From assembly GCF_027587175.1 (NCBI RefSeq), contig NZ_JAPCID010000012.1:1-64000 (forward strand): 64,000 bases of DNA, read 5' to 3'. The position numbers were made by a program, and so were the translations under genes. Below, piece by piece: positions 8,891 to 18,509 of this stretch (within the stretch, counting starts at the first letter, position 1; the number at the start of each line of letters is the position of its first letter). This DNA is from Solirubrobacter deserti (GTDB lineage Bacteria; Actinomycetota; Thermoleophilia; Solirubrobacterales; Solirubrobacteraceae). The notes below the pieces were generated by a model. That model ran no database searches and had not been told where the DNA came from. It saw only the letters and a list, made by a program, of their open reading frames with translations.

Positions 8891-10669
8891 GTGGACGTCG
8901 GTTTCCTCGCTCTGGCGGTGGGCTCGCTGCTCGCCGCGGGTATCGCCGCCTCGCTGCTCGCGGGCCGGTTGCGCCTGCCCGGCCTGGTGCTGGTGCTCGT
9001 GCTGGGCATGGTCATCGGCACCGACGGCCTGACGCTGATCGACTTCCAGGACTACGAGGTCGCGCAGTCGGCCGCCGTGCTCGCGCTCGCGCTGATCCTG
9101 TACGAGGGCGGCCTGTCCTCGGGCTGGGCGGAGATCAAGCCCGTCGTCGGCCCCTCGATCATGCTGGCGACGCTCGGGACGCTGCTCACCGCCGGGCTCA
9201 CCGCGGTCGCGGCGCTGTGGCTGTTCGACGAGCTCACCGGGCTGGAGGCGTTCGTGCTCGGCTCGACCGTCGCGGCGACCGACGCCGCGGCCGTGTTCGC
9301 GGTCCTGCGCGGATCCACGCTGCGACGCAGGCTCGCGCGGACGCTGGAGGGTGAGTCCGGCGTCAACGACCCGATCGCGATCCTGCTCGTGATCGGCGGC
9401 ATCGAGGCCATCAACCACGCGGACTTCGGGCTCGTCGACGCGCTGTGGCTGGCCGCGAGCGAGCTGGCGATCGGCGCGGCGGTCGGGCTCGCGGTCGGCG
9501 CGCTCGGGGTGATCGTCCTGCGCCAGGTGACGCTGCCGTCCGCCGGCCTGTACCCCGTCGCGTCCATCGCGTTCGCGGCGATCGCCTACGGCGGCGCGCA
9601 GACCGCGCACGGCACGGGGTTCCTCGCGGTCTTCCTGGCCGGCCTCGTGATCGGCTCGGCGTCCTCGCCCGCCCGGCGCACGGTCATCACGTTCCACGAA
9701 GGGCTTGCGTGGGTCGCGCAGCTCGCGTTGTTCCTGCTGCTCGGCCTGCTCGTGAACCCGGCCGAGCTGATCGAGTTCATCCCGGAGGGCGCGGCGATCG
9801 CCATCGTGACCGCGGTGATCGCGCGGCCGCTCGCCGCGCTGCTCGTGGCCTACGGGTTCACGCTGCCGGAGCGGTTGATCCTCGGCTGGGCGGGCCTGCG
9901 CGGCGCGACCCCGATCGTGTTCGCCACCTTCCCCGTGACCGAGGGCCTCCCGCACGGCGAGACGATCTTCAAGGTCGCGTTCTTCGTCGTGCTGCTCTCG
10001 ACCGTCCTGCAGGGGTTGACGATCGAGCCCGTCGCGCGCTGGCTGGGCGTGACCTCCGACGAGGCGGCGCTGCCCGTGCCGCTGGTCGAGCCGGTGATCC
10101 TCAACCGCCTGGGCGCGGAGACGATGCAGTTCCCGGTGCGTCACGGTGACGCCATCGAGGGCCGTCTGGTGCGCGATCTGGGCCTCCCGCGCGAGGCGCT
10201 GCTGAACGTGATCGTGCGCGGCGACCGCGCGATCCCGCCCCGCGGCTCGACCGCGATCCAAGAAGGCGACCAGCTGCACGTGCTGGTCCGCCAGGAGGTC
10301 GCGATGGACTTCCGCGACCTGATGCGCCGCTGGCGCACCGGCCCGGTCGGCCCGCCCGAGCGCCCGCGCCGGCAGCCGCGCTCGCGTCCGTCGGTCACGA
10401 CGATCCGCCCGTGGGCGGAGGCCGACGGCGACCCGCAGCGCCCGAAGACGCTCGCCGGCCAGCCCGTCGTCGAGCAGCTGCGCACGCGCCGGGATGAGCC
10501 GGGCGCGCTGGTCGCGCTCGAGGACGGGCGCTACGGCGTTTCCGGGCCGCTGCTCGCGATCGGCCCGTCCGGCGAGCTGCAGGCGTTCGCGCGCCGCCGG
10601 CTGGCCAACGCCAAGTCGCCCGCGGAGCGCGCGTGGTGGCAGGAAGTGGTCGGCGCGCTCGCTCGCTGA
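8891..10669 (+). CDS. Monovalent cation/proton antiporter (CPA1, NhaP2-like) with TrkA-C domain
   Basis: Exchanges K+ or Na+ for H+ across the membrane. Residues 1 to about 390 form a Na_H_exchanger domain with roughly 12 segments; the [13 protein letters not shown] stretch near 155 carries the conserved acidic ion-binding Asp. A TrkA-C (RCK C-terminal) domain at about 405-480 ([27 protein letters not shown]) is a ligand-binding regulatory module. The last 110 residues are a less familiar Arg-rich extension ending in a small domain of the NhaP2 type. The start is GTG8891, just after the SRAP stop. The most likely role is cytoplasmic K+/pH homeostasis. Confidence 0.9.
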   Translation: MDVGFLALAVGSLLAAGIAASLLAGRLRLPGLVLVLVLGMVIGTDGLTLIDFQDYEVAQSAAVLALALILYEGGLSSGWAEIKPVVGPSIMLATLGTLLTAGLTAVAALWLFDELTGLEAFVLGSTVAATDAAAVFAVLRGSTLRRRLARTLEGESGVNDPIAILLVIGGIEAINHADFGLVDALWLAASELAIGAAVGLAVGALGVIVLRQVTLPSAGLYPVASIAFAAIAYGGAQTAHGTGFLAVFLAGLVIGSASSPARRTVITFHEGLAWVAQLALFLLLGLLVNPAELIEFIPEGAAIAIVTAVIARPLAALLVAYGFTLPERLILGWAGLRGATPIVFATFPVTEGLPHGETIFKVAFFVVLLSTVLQGLTIEPVARWLGVTSDEAALPVPLVEPVILNRLGAETMQFPVRHGDAIEGRLVRDLGLPREALLNVIVRGDRAIPPRGSTAIQEGDQLHVLVRQEVAMDFRDLMRRWRTGPVGPPERPRRQPRSRPSVTTIRPWAEADGDPQRPKTLAGQPVVEQLRTRRDEPGALVALEDGRYGVSGPLLAIGPSGELQAFARRRLANAKSPAERAWWQEVVGALAR

Positions 10670-10713
10670 CACGTCCGCTGAATCTTCGTCAGGATCTGTC
10701 GAATAGACATGGC

Positions 10714-12531
10714 ATGAAGCTGTCGCTCCGTGCGAAGCTGCTCGGCCTCGCCGGTCTGCTGCTCGCCCTCATGACCGTGGTCGGCGTCGTGTCGATCATC
10801 AACCTGTCCTCCGTCGGTGAGAAGGGCGGGTCGATGTACGCCGACCGGGTCGTGCCGATCCGCGACATCGCGCAGGCACGCGCGCTGCTCGGCGACATCG
10901 ACAGCCAGGTGCTGCGCTCGTTCGGCACGACCGCCGACGACGACGAGCTGGCGCGCACCGCCGCCGCGGACGTCGCCGGCATCGACGCCCTCGTCAAGGC
11001 CTATGAGGCGACGTTCCTCGTCGAAGCGGAGAAGGAAGGGCTCGAGCGGTTCCACAGCCGCTGGGACGCCTATCAGAAGGTCCTCCCGCAACTCGAAGCG
11101 CTCGGCCGGGCCGAGCGCGACGCCGAGGCGTCCGCGCTCTACCTCGACCAGGCCGCGCCCCTGTACGCCGAGGTCGACAAGGAGCTCGCCGGGCTGGTGA
11201 CCGTCAACGACGCCGTGGCCAAGGAGCTCAACGCGCAGATCAACGCCACGGGCCGGACGGGCCGGATCGTCACGCTCACGCTGCTCGTGGCCGCGTTTGC
11301 GCTGGGCCTCGGCGTGGCGCTGCTGGTCGCGCGCGGCATCGTGCGCGGCGTCACGCAGATGCTCAACGCCGCCGAGGGCATCGCCCGCGGCGACGTCGAT
11401 CAGCACATCGACGTCCGCTCCCGGGACGAGATCGGCGCCATGGCCACCGCGTTCGGGCGCATGCTCGAGTACCTGCGTTCGATGGCGGGCGCCGCCGACC
11501 GGATCGCCGACGGCGACCTCAGCGCCGACGTCACCCCCGCGTCCGAGCGCGACGCGCTGGGCACGGCCTTCGCGCGCATGATCGGCACGCTCCGCAACGC
11601 CGTCGGCCGCATGGCGGCCGGCGCGGGCACCGTCTCGGCCGCGTCCCAGGAGATGGCCGCCACCTCCGAGGAAGCCGGCCGCGCCGTGGGCGAGATCGCC
11701 TCCGCCGTCACCGAGGTCGCACACGGCTCCGAGCGTCAGGTGCGGATGGTCGAGTCCACGCGCGCCGCCGTCCAGCAGGCCGCGGAAGCCGCCGCGGAGA
11801 CCACGGTCGCCGCCGACGCCACCGCCATGGCCGCCGAGGCCGCCGGTCGGACCGCCCGCGAGGGCGTCGACGCCGCCACGCGCGCCACGGACGCCATCCA
11901 GCGTGTCGCGGATTCCTCCCAGCAGGTCGCCACCGCGATCGAGGACCTCGCCGACCGCTCCGAGCGCATCGGCGGCATCGTCACGACGATCACCGGCCTG
12001 GCCGAGCAGACGAACCTGCTCGCGCTCAACGCCGCGATCGAGGCCGCCCGCGCCGGCGAGCAGGGCAAGGGCTTCGCCGTTGTGGCCGAGGAGGTCCGCA
12101 AGCTCGCCGAGGAGTCGCAGTCCGCGGCGGGCGAGATCTCGACCCTGATCGGCGAGATCCAGGCGCGGACGGGCGAGGTCGTGGCCGTGGTCAGCGACAG
12201 CGCGGAGCGCACGCGCGACGGCGTGTCGACCGTGGAGACCGCCCGGGACGCGTTCGCGCGCATCGACGCCGACGTGGACGACATGCGCAGCAAGGTGGCC
12301 GAGATCGCCTCGGCCGTCGGCCGCATCTCCTCCGAGGCCGAGCGCGCCGAGGCCGACATCACCGAAGTCGCCGCCGTGGCCGAGGAGTCCTCGGCGTCCG
12401 CGGAGCAGGTCAGCGCCTCTACGCAGCAGACCAGCGCCAGCGCGCAGGAGATCGCGGCGTCGGCCGCGACCCTGGCGGGCACGGCGCAGGAGCTCGACGA
12501 GATCGTGCGCGGCTTCCGCCTGACGGCCTAG
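10714..12531 (+). CDS. Methyl-accepting chemotaxis-type receptor
   Basis: Transmembrane sensor of 605 aa. The ATG at 10714 starts a typical N-terminal segment ([20 protein letters not shown]). An extracytoplasmic four-helix-bundle-like sensor domain follows (about 35-185), then TM2 near 190-210, HAMP units ([20 protein letters not shown], with a second ADGDLSADV repeat), and a long signalling hairpin whose tip [20 protein letters not shown] (near 430) would bind CheA/CheW. The 3' end overlaps the convergent phosphoesterase gene by 4 bases. No che or flagellar gene is in the window. The second receptor at 39744-41594 has nearly the same tip, so the two could share one array. Confidence 0.93.
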   Translation: MKLSLRAKLLGLAGLLLALMTVVGVVSIINLSSVGEKGGSMYADRVVPIRDIAQARALLGDIDSQVLRSFGTTADDDELARTAAADVAGIDALVKAYEATFLVEAEKEGLERFHSRWDAYQKVLPQLEALGRAERDAEASALYLDQAAPLYAEVDKELAGLVTVNDAVAKELNAQINATGRTGRIVTLTLLVAAFALGLGVALLVARGIVRGVTQMLNAAEGIARGDVDQHIDVRSRDEIGAMATAFGRMLEYLRSMAGAADRIADGDLSADVTPASERDALGTAFARMIGTLRNAVGRMAAGAGTVSAASQEMAATSEEAGRAVGEIASAVTEVAHGSERQVRMVESTRAAVQQAAEAAAETTVAADATAMAAEAAGRTAREGVDAATRATDAIQRVADSSQQVATAIEDLADRSERIGGIVTTITGLAEQTNLLALNAAIEAARAGEQGKGFAVVAEEVRKLAEESQSAAGEISTLIGEIQARTGEVVAVVSDSAERTRDGVSTVETARDAFARIDADVDDMRSKVAEIASAVGRISSEAERAEADITEVAAVAEESSASAEQVSASTQQTSASAQEIAASAATLAGTAQELDEIVRGFRLTA

Positions 12532-13097
12532 GTGAGGTCCAGGACCTTCGCGCCGTTGACGTAGACGACGCGGGTGTCGCCGATCCGGGTGAGGATCTCG
12601 CCCGGGTGGGGGTGGACGTGGCCGTGGAGCAGGTACTTCGGGTGGTACTTGTCCACCCAGGCGCGCAGGCCCTCGTAGCCGATGTGGGCGGGATCGTCGG
12701 GGTCGTCGTTGACACCGCGCGGGGGGCAATGGCAGCACAGCACGTCGGCGGCGGGGAGCTTGCGGACGAGCTTCTTGGCCTGCTTCTGGGTGTAGGACGG
12801 GCCGACGCGGCCGTGCCCGCTGCGCTTGTAGGAGACGCAGCCCTCGAAGCCGGCGAACGTGAGCGCGCCGAGATCGAGCTGGTTGAGGTGCAGGTTGTCG
12901 ATCCCGAAGTAGGTCATGTACGGCTCGTCGTCGTGGTTGCCGTACACGCCGAGCTTGGGCTGGCAGCACTTGTCCAGCGACTCGAGCCAGCTGGGCTGGA
13001 GGTCGCCGAGGGTGACGATCGCGTCCACGTCGTAGTTGGCCGCGAGCTTGGCGACGTCGGCGTGGAACGGGCGATCGGCCAGTGCCAGGACCCGCAT
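12528..13097 (-). CDS. Calcineurin-like metallophosphoesterase
   Basis: Small (189 aa) two-metal phosphoesterase. The metal ligands typical of the fold appear in order: [24 protein letters not shown] and HGHVHPHPG. The N-terminus [12 protein letters not shown] resembles the usual first beta strand with a D-x-H motif but reads ADRPFH, so the first His is displaced or replaced. The substrate cannot be told: relatives hydrolyse cyclic nucleotides, nucleotides or phosphoproteins. It is transcribed toward the chemoreceptor and diverges from the J-domain gene, with 28 bases between the start codons. Confidence 0.85.
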   Translation of the reverse strand: MRVLALADRPFHADVAKLAANYDVDAIVTLGDLQPSWLESLDKCCQPKLGVYGNHDDEPYMTYFGIDNLHLNQLDLGALTFAGFEGCVSYKRSGHGRVGPSYTQKQAKKLVRKLPAADVLCCHCPPRGVNDDPDDPAHIGYEGLRAWVDKYHPKYLLHGHVHPHPGEILTRIGDTRVVYVNGAKVLDLT

Positions 13098-13125
13098 GCT
13101 CTCGACGGTAGCTCACAATGGGCGG

Positions 13126-13704
13126 ATGGACCCCTACGAGGTGCTCGGCGTGCGCCCCGGCTCCGCGGAAGCCGAGGTGGTCGCTGCATACCGCGAGCAG
13201 GCCAAGCGCTACCACCCCGACACGGCGGGCGCCGAGGGGGCGCAGCGGATGGCCGAGATCAACGCCGCGTACGACCTGTGGCGCGCGGCCGAGCAGCAGA
13301 CGCTGTCGGGGCTGGCGGAAGAGATGGCGCGCACCCGCGCCACATCCGCCTCGCCCAAGCGCCCCGGGCACTGGCTCGCCCCCGCGCTGCGCGCCGCGCT
13401 CGGCCGTGAGCTGCTCACGCACCTGGTGCCCGACGAGGACGTCCGGCTCGTCACGCCGACCTCCACCTGGGCGTCCCCGCGCGCGATCCTCGCCGTCACC
13501 GACCGGCGGCTGCTGTGGCTGCTCGACGACGCGCCCGTCGCGCGCGTGCACAGCCTGACGTTCCGCAACGTCGCCCAGATCTCCCACCAGGTCCGCCGCA
13601 AGCGCGCACGGCTGACCATCCGCACGCTCGCCGGCCGCCGTCACGTGTTCCACGATCTTCGCCCGCATACTGCGGCGACGATCGAACGCCACGTGCTCGC
13701 CTAG
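13126..13704 (+). CDS. J-domain protein with PH-like C-terminal domain
   Basis: 192 aa. Residues 1-60 form a J domain (MDPYEVLGV; the HPD motif essential for stimulating DnaK is at 30-32; helix IV MAEINAAYDLW). There is no Gly/Phe-rich region or zinc domain, so it is a type III J protein. Residues about 100-190 (VRLVTPTSTW, AVTDRRLLWLLDD) look like a bacterial PH-like domain, which often binds membranes or partners. I chose ATG13126 because upstream residues do not fit the J domain. The helicase gene starts 14 bases after its stop, so the two may be expressed together. It probably recruits DnaK to a specific client (inference). Confidence 0.82.
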   Translation: MDPYEVLGVRPGSAEAEVVAAYREQAKRYHPDTAGAEGAQRMAEINAAYDLWRAAEQQTLSGLAEEMARTRATSASPKRPGHWLAPALRAALGRELLTHLVPDEDVRLVTPTSTWASPRAILAVTDRRLLWLLDDAPVARVHSLTFRNVAQISHQVRRKRARLTIRTLAGRRHVFHDLRPHTAATIERHVLA

Positions 13705-13717
13705 GTACCGTGGACGG

Positions 13718-15874
13718 GTGCGTCTCGCCGATCCCGTGCACAACGTCGAGCTCCGCCAGAACCCGCAGGGTCAGGACGGCGTCGTGTTCTCGTTTCCGTA
13801 CCGGGCGGACATCGTCGACGCGGTGCGGTCGATCCCGGGACGGCGCTTCGACTGGCAGGCGAAGGAGTGGTGGGCGCCGCAGGCGGAGGCGACCGCGCCG
13901 TACGTGCAGGGCGTGCTGGAGCGCTTCCCCGAGCTGGAGGTCCAACCGGCCGTCAGCGAGTGGCTGGCGCGCGCCGTCAAGGGCTGGGTCGGGCGCGTCA
14001 CGACCGCGCGCCGCGACGGCAAGGGCTGGTTCGTCCTGGACGGGATCGCGGGCGACCTGACCGAGGAGCTGGAGGCGGCCGCCGACGCCCGCGGCGACCG
14101 GCGCTGGCTGCCGTTCACGCAGGCGGTCGCGGAGGCGCTGCTCGAGCTGCCGGGCGCGCGGCTGGACCAGCGGGCGCTGCGCTGCGCGTCGAACCTGCAG
14201 GTCGGGCTCGACCCGGCGCCCGCGACCCTGATGCTGGTCGAGAGCTACGGCGAGTCGCGGTTCAAGCTGGAGGTCAACTGGGACCCGGACACGGTCGGCG
14301 CGTTCAACGAGCTGCCCGCGGCCGAGGCGCACGGCCGCACGCTGCCGATCGACCCGTACCTGCTGGAGCCGCTGGAGCACTTCATCCGCGTCTACAGCAT
14401 CGACGTCGGCGCCAACGCGCGCGAGGCGCTCGACCGGCTGCGCAAAGAGCACGACGCCGCCATCGACGACGTCCGTCGCTCACGCGCCGCGGAAGCCGAC
14501 GCGCTCGACTGCGAACCCCGCCTGGGCGGCGAGCTGCGGCCGTTCCAGCGCGCGGGCGTGCGCTACGCGCTGCAGTCGCGGCGGCTGTTCATCGCCGACG
14601 AGCAGGGCCTGGGCAAGACGGTCGAGGCGCTGGCGACGCTCGAGGAGGACGACGCGTACCCGGCCGTGATCATCTGCCCGGCCTCGCTGAAGCTCAACTG
14701 GCAGCGCGAGGCCGCGCACTGGCTGCCGCATCGCACGGTGCACGTCGTCTCGGGCACGGGCAAGACGATCCCCAGGGCCGAGATCACGGTGCTCAACTAC
14801 GAGATCGTGCACGCGCACCGCGAGCGCCTGCACATCAGCCGCCCGAAGGCGCTGATCCTCGACGAGTCCCACTACGTCAAGAACCCGGCCGCCAAGCGCA
14901 CCCGCGCGGTGCGCAAGCTCGCGGAGGGGTTGCCGGAGAACGCGCTGCGGCTGTGCCTGACCGGCACGCCGGTGATGAACCACCCCGACGAGCTGATCGC
15001 GCAGCTGCGGATCCTCGGCCGGCTGGAGGAGTTCGGGTCCGGCGCGCGCTTCAAGCGGCGCTTCCAGGGCGCGGGCGCCGAGGAGCGCATCCACTGGCAC
15101 CTGCGCCGCACATGCTTCGTGCGCCGCCTCAAGAAGGACGTGCTCCCGCAGCTGCCCGAGAAGCGCCAGGTGGTGGTGCCGGTCGCGCTCGAGAACGAGA
15201 AGGAGTACCGGCTGGCCGAGCGCGACGTGATCGCGTGGCTGCAGGAGCAGCCGATCGAGCTCGGCGAGCTGGAGGCGAAGGTCCAGGCGACGCTGCGCGC
15301 CGAGCGCCTCGCGCAGCTCAACACGCTGCGCCAGCTCGCCGGCCGGGGGAAGCTCGGGGCGGCGCTGGCGTGGATCGACGACTTCCTCGAGTCCGAGGAG
15401 CCCCTCGTCGTCTTCGCCTCCCACCGCGAGCTGCAGGAGCGCGTGATCGCGCGCTTCCCGGACGCGCTGCACGTGATCGGCCAGGACAGCGCCGAGCAGC
15501 GCGAAGCCGCCGTGCGGGCGTTCCAGGAGCCCGACGGGCCGCAGCTGATCGTGTGCTCGACGCGCGTCGCCGGGCAGGGCATCACGCTCACCCGCGCGTC
15601 CAACGTCGCGTTCCTGGATCTCGAGTGGTCGCCGGCCATGCACGACCAGGCCGAGGACCGCACGCACCGCATCGGCCAGCGCGACGCCGTCACGGCGTGG
15701 TACCTGCTCGCCGCCGAGACGATCGACGAGCAGATGTCCGAGGTGCTCGCGCGCAAGCGCGGGATCGTCGGCGCCGTCACCGACGGCCGGGCGGACGAGT
15801 CCGAGGCCGTGCTGCAGTCCGTCGTCCGGGCGCTGCGCGGCAAGCCGCTGCGGCGGTTGCGCGCCGTCGCCTAG
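13718..15874 (+). CDS. SNF2-family helicase, SMARCAL1-like
   Basis: DNA-dependent ATPase of 718 aa. The N-terminal 250 residues contain a region resembling HARP-type sequence (GRRFDWQAKEWWAPQ). The SNF2 motor follows: Q-loop region LRPFQRAGVRYAL, Walker A DEQGLGKT near 294-301, Walker B DESH near 381, LTGTPVMN, then the second RecA lobe with CSTRVAGQGITLT and the arginine-finger motif EDRTHRIGQ near 646-654. This motor belongs to the SMARCAL1/ZRANB3 branch, which in eukaryotes anneals RPA-coated DNA and reverses forks. A fork-repair role here is inference. The GTG start is close behind the J-domain gene. Confidence 0.88.
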   Translation: MRLADPVHNVELRQNPQGQDGVVFSFPYRADIVDAVRSIPGRRFDWQAKEWWAPQAEATAPYVQGVLERFPELEVQPAVSEWLARAVKGWVGRVTTARRDGKGWFVLDGIAGDLTEELEAAADARGDRRWLPFTQAVAEALLELPGARLDQRALRCASNLQVGLDPAPATLMLVESYGESRFKLEVNWDPDTVGAFNELPAAEAHGRTLPIDPYLLEPLEHFIRVYSIDVGANAREALDRLRKEHDAAIDDVRRSRAAEADALDCEPRLGGELRPFQRAGVRYALQSRRLFIADEQGLGKTVEALATLEEDDAYPAVIICPASLKLNWQREAAHWLPHRTVHVVSGTGKTIPRAEITVLNYEIVHAHRERLHISRPKALILDESHYVKNPAAKRTRAVRKLAEGLPENALRLCLTGTPVMNHPDELIAQLRILGRLEEFGSGARFKRRFQGAGAEERIHWHLRRTCFVRRLKKDVLPQLPEKRQVVVPVALENEKEYRLAERDVIAWLQEQPIELGELEAKVQATLRAERLAQLNTLRQLAGRGKLGAALAWIDDFLESEEPLVVFASHRELQERVIARFPDALHVIGQDSAEQREAAVRAFQEPDGPQLIVCSTRVAGQGITLTRASNVAFLDLEWSPAMHDQAEDRTHRIGQRDAVTAWYLLAAETIDEQMSEVLARKRGIVGAVTDGRADESEAVLQSVVRALRGKPLRRLRAVA

Positions 15875-15914
15875 AACGCGCTGCGGGTTGACGGCGCTGC
15901 CGCGTCCGTGCTAT

Positions 15915-15940
15915 TTAACCGTTTGGCTAATTAACCGAAT
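15915..15940 (+). promoter_or_regulatory. Putative ArsR-family operator
   Basis: An AT-rich island just before the ArsR ATG holds TTAACC-GTTT-GGCTAA (15915-15930), an imperfect dyad, followed at once by another half-site, TTAACCGAAT. ArsR-type repressors typically bind such 12-2-12-like dyads over their own promoter, so autoregulation is likely. Confidence 0.6.
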
Positions 15941-15946
15941 CGTCAA

Positions 15947-16288
15947 ATGCCGACCGACCAACTCAGCCTCACGTTCTCCGCCCTCGCCGACCCGACGCGC
16001 CGCGCGATCCTCACCCGGCTCGCCGAGGGCGAGGCCACCGTGGGCGAGCTCGCCGCGCCCCTGCCGATCACGCTTCCGGCGGTCTCGCGCCACCTGAAGG
16101 TGCTCGAGCGCGCCGGCCTGATCGTCCGCGGCCGGGACGCCCAGTGGCGGCCCACCCGCATGCAGGCCGAGCCGCTCGACGAGGCGGTGGCGTGGATGCA
16201 GGCGCGGCGGCGAACGTGGGAGGGTCGGATGGACCGGCTGGACGCACACCTGCGCAGCAAGGGAGACCGAGATGACCGTGACCGCTGA
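15947..16288 (+). CDS. ArsR-family winged-helix repressor
   Basis: 113-aa DNA-binding regulator (FSALADPTRRAILTRLAEGE, then recognition helix ITLPAVSRHLKVLERAGLI). No cysteine metal site is visible, so it is of the metal-independent type usually paired with an SRPBCC/AHSA1 protein, which is encoded directly downstream and overlaps it by 17 bases. It probably represses the two-gene unit from the dyad at 15915-15940; the signal is unknown. Confidence 0.9.
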   Translation: MPTDQLSLTFSALADPTRRAILTRLAEGEATVGELAAPLPITLPAVSRHLKVLERAGLIVRGRDAQWRPTRMQAEPLDEAVAWMQARRRTWEGRMDRLDAHLRSKGDRDDRDR

Positions 16289-16724
16289 CTCGTTCGTCAT
16301 CACCCGCGTGTTCGAGGCGCCGCGCGCGGAGGTCTTCCGCGCCTGGACCGAGCCGGAGGAGATCGCCGCGTGGTACGGGCCCGAGCACTTCGACACGCCC
16401 GCCGAGAAGATCCGCGTCGACCTGCGCGTCGGCGGCCGCTACGAGCTGACGATGATCCAGCGCAGCTCCGGCGACGAGTTCCCGGCGAGCTACGAGATCA
16501 TCGAGCTCGTCGAGCCCGAGCTGCTCGTCCTGCGCTCGGACCCGATGCCGCAGTTCGGCATGCCCGAGCCGACGGTCACGCGCCTCGAGCTGCACGAGGA
16601 GGGCCCCGGCCGCACGCGGATGACGCTCACGGACGGGCCGTACCCCACAAACGCCGGGCACGCCGAAGCGGGGTGGAAGTCGGCGTTCGAGAAGCTCGCC
16701 CGGGCACTGTCAGCCCGAGCGTGA
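16272..16724 (+). CDS. SRPBCC (AHSA1-type) domain protein
   Basis: 150 aa START-like fold (TADSFVITRVFEAPRAEVFRAW, then YGPEHFDTP, RVGGRYELTM, GWKSAFEKLARAL). These proteins bind hydrophobic ligands in a helix-grip pocket. The translation start lies inside the ArsR gene, so the two are translationally linked, a very common actinobacterial pair. Its 3' end overlaps the convergent EamA gene by 98 bases, unusually long. The ligand is unknown. Confidence 0.88.
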   Translation: MTVTADSFVITRVFEAPRAEVFRAWTEPEEIAAWYGPEHFDTPAEKIRVDLRVGGRYELTMIQRSSGDEFPASYEIIELVEPELLVLRSDPMPQFGMPEPTVTRLELHEEGPGRTRMTLTDGPYPTNAGHAEAGWKSAFEKLARALSARA

Positions 16725-17538
16725 ACGCGATGCCGACGAGCACGACGCCGGCGCCGAGCAGCTCGCTCGCGCTCGGCGTCTCGCTCAGCAGCAGCCAGGC
16801 GGAGGCGATGCCGAACACGGGCACCAGCAGCGTGAACGGCGCGACCGTCGAGGCCGGGTGCTGGCGCAGCAGCCACACCCAGGCCCCGAACCCGCCCACG
16901 GTCGACAGCACCACGACGTAGGCGAGGGCGAGCAGGCCCGACGTATCGAGCGCGACCACCTCGCCGCGCTCGAAGATCGCCGAGAGCGAGAACAGTGGGA
17001 GCGGCGGGACCAGGCTCGACCACACGAGCAGCCCGAGCGGGTTGGGGGAGGTGGCCCGGCGCGCGGCGACGTTGCCGACGCCCCACGAGCACGCGCCGCC
17101 GATCGTCAGCAGCAGCGCGCCGAGCGGGATGTGCGAGCCGCGGCCCGCGGCGATGATCGCGATCCCGCCGAGCGCGATCGCGCCCCCGAGCAGCTGCGCG
17201 CGGCGCGGGCGCTCGCCCAGCAGCAGCACGGCGAAGCCGATCGTGAACGCGGCCTGCAACTGCAGCACGAGCGAGGCGAGCCCGGCGGGCATGCCCTCGT
17301 GCAGGCCGAGCGTGACGAACGCGTGCTGGCCGGCGGACATGAACAGCCCGACGGCGATCACCCACTTGACCGCCACGCCCGGGCGCGGCACGAACGGGAT
17401 CAGCAGCGCGACGAGCGCGAAGCGCAGCCCGGTGAACAGCAGAGGAGGGAACGACTCCAGGCCGACGTGCAGGACGACGAAGTTCACGCCCCATGTCAGC
17501 GCGACGAGGACGGCGATGGCGACATGGCGGCGGGGCAT
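16627..17538 (-). CDS. EamA-family (DMT) transporter
   Basis: 303-aa carrier with two EamA repeats and ten membrane segments (WGVNFVVLHVG at the start of repeat 1; GACSWGVGNVAARRA at the start of repeat 2). EamA proteins generally export amino acids or other small metabolites. The last 27 residues (from about 277, GRASRTPTSTPLRRARRLW) form a basic tail beyond the tenth segment and are encoded by the antisense of the SRPBCC gene. It diverges from the LysR gene at 17610, its probable regulator. A second LysR/EamA pair is at 54293-56176. Confidence 0.88.
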   Translation of the reverse strand: MPRRHVAIAVLVALTWGVNFVVLHVGLESFPPLLFTGLRFALVALLIPFVPRPGVAVKWVIAVGLFMSAGQHAFVTLGLHEGMPAGLASLVLQLQAAFTIGFAVLLLGERPRRAQLLGGAIALGGIAIIAAGRGSHIPLGALLLTIGGACSWGVGNVAARRATSPNPLGLLVWSSLVPPLPLFSLSAIFERGEVVALDTSGLLALAYVVVLSTVGGFGAWVWLLRQHPASTVAPFTLLVPVFGIASAWLLLSETPSASELLGAGVVLVGIAFTLGLTVPGRASRTPTSTPLRRARRLWGTARP

Positions 17539-17573
17539 GCGCCAACGGTGACGAGCGCGACCGGGAAGAGCGA

Positions 17574-17602
17574 TTGGACTTTCTGAATGGAACCCGTAAG
17601 AT
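17574..17602 (+). promoter_or_regulatory. Putative leaderless promoter for the LysR gene
   Basis: TTGGAC (17574-17579), a 17-base spacer, then TAAGAT (17597-17602), 7 bases before the ATG at 17610. This places the transcription start at or next to the start codon. No ribosome site is visible, consistent with a leaderless mRNA. Confidence 0.5.
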
Positions 17603-17609
17603 CGCCTTG

Positions 17610-18509
17610 ATGGTCGATCTGCGCAAGCTCCGCACCCTGCGCGCCGTCGCCGACCATGGCACGCTGGCCGCGGCCGCCGACGCCCTGCATCTCACCTCCA
17701 GCGCCGTCTCGCAGCAGCTGTCCGGCCTCGAGCGCGAGATCGGGCAGCCGCTGCTGGAGCCGAACGGGCGCTCCGTGCGGTTGACGGGCGCGGCGCAGGT
17801 GCTGCTGGGCCACGCCGACACGCTGTTCGCGCAGCTGGAGCGGATGGAGGGCGAGCTCGCGGCGCAGGACCACACGCCGCGCGGGGAGGTGCGCGTGAGC
17901 GGGTTCCCGACGTCGCTCGCGGGCCTGCTGGCACCCGCCGCGCGGACCCTGCGCGAGCGCGCTCCCGAGCTCAAGCTGCGCGTGCTCGAGGCCGAGACGG
18001 ACGAGTCGGTCGCGCTGCTCTCCACCCGCGCGGTGGACGTGATCCTGTCGATGGAATGCCGCGCGGCGCCACGCCGGGACGACCCGCGCTACCACCGCGA
18101 GGAGCTGCTCGGCGACATCCTGGACGCCGTGCTGCCGGTCGATCACGAGCTGGCGGGCCGTTCCTCGATCGACCTCGCCGAGCTGCGGGACGCCGAGTGG
18201 GTCGCGCCGCCGGTCGGCTGGTCGTGCGACGAGGTATTCATGGCCGGCTGCCAGCGCGCGGGCTACACGCCGCGGATCGCGCACCGCTCCGGCGACTGGC
18301 AGGCCGTGATGGGGCTCGTCGCCGCCGACCTCGGGGTGTCGCTGGTGCCGCGGCTCGCCCACAGTGTCACGCCGCCGGGTGTCACCATCGTTCCCTTGAC
18401 CGGAGATCCGCCCAAGCGCCACGTGTTCGCCGCCTGCCGCGGCGGCGCGCAGTCCAATCCCGCCGTCCGTGCCGTGCTCGACGCGGTCGTGGAAGTGGCC
18501 GCCGCATGA
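17610..18509 (+). CDS. LysR-family transcriptional regulator
   Basis: 299 aa. The N-terminal winged helix ([20 protein letters not shown], helix-turn-helix SSAVSQQLSGLEREIG) binds DNA; residues about 90-295 form the periplasmic-binding-like effector domain. The ATG at 17610 gives the standard LysR N-terminus and has a good -10 just before it. It diverges from the EamA exporter gene, so it probably activates that gene in response to an exported metabolite. Its stop overlaps the HAD gene start (ATGA), so the phosphatase is translationally linked to it. Confidence 0.92.
   Translation: MVDLRKLRTLRAVADHGTLAAAADALHLTSSAVSQQLSGLEREIGQPLLEPNGRSVRLTGAAQVLLGHADTLFAQLERMEGELAAQDHTPRGEVRVSGFPTSLAGLLAPAARTLRERAPELKLRVLEAETDESVALLSTRAVDVILSMECRAAPRRDDPRYHREELLGDILDAVLPVDHELAGRSSIDLAELRDAEWVAPPVGWSCDEVFMAGCQRAGYTPRIAHRSGDWQAVMGLVAADLGVSLVPRLAHSVTPPGVTIVPLTGDPPKRHVFAACRGGAQSNPAVRAVLDAVVEVAAA

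Noticed and set aside
3137-10672. Very long open frame on the - strand opposite several genes
   Set aside because: It is a by-product of GC-rich codon bias: low-complexity Arg/Asp/Gly composition, no domains, and well-supported genes on the + strand.
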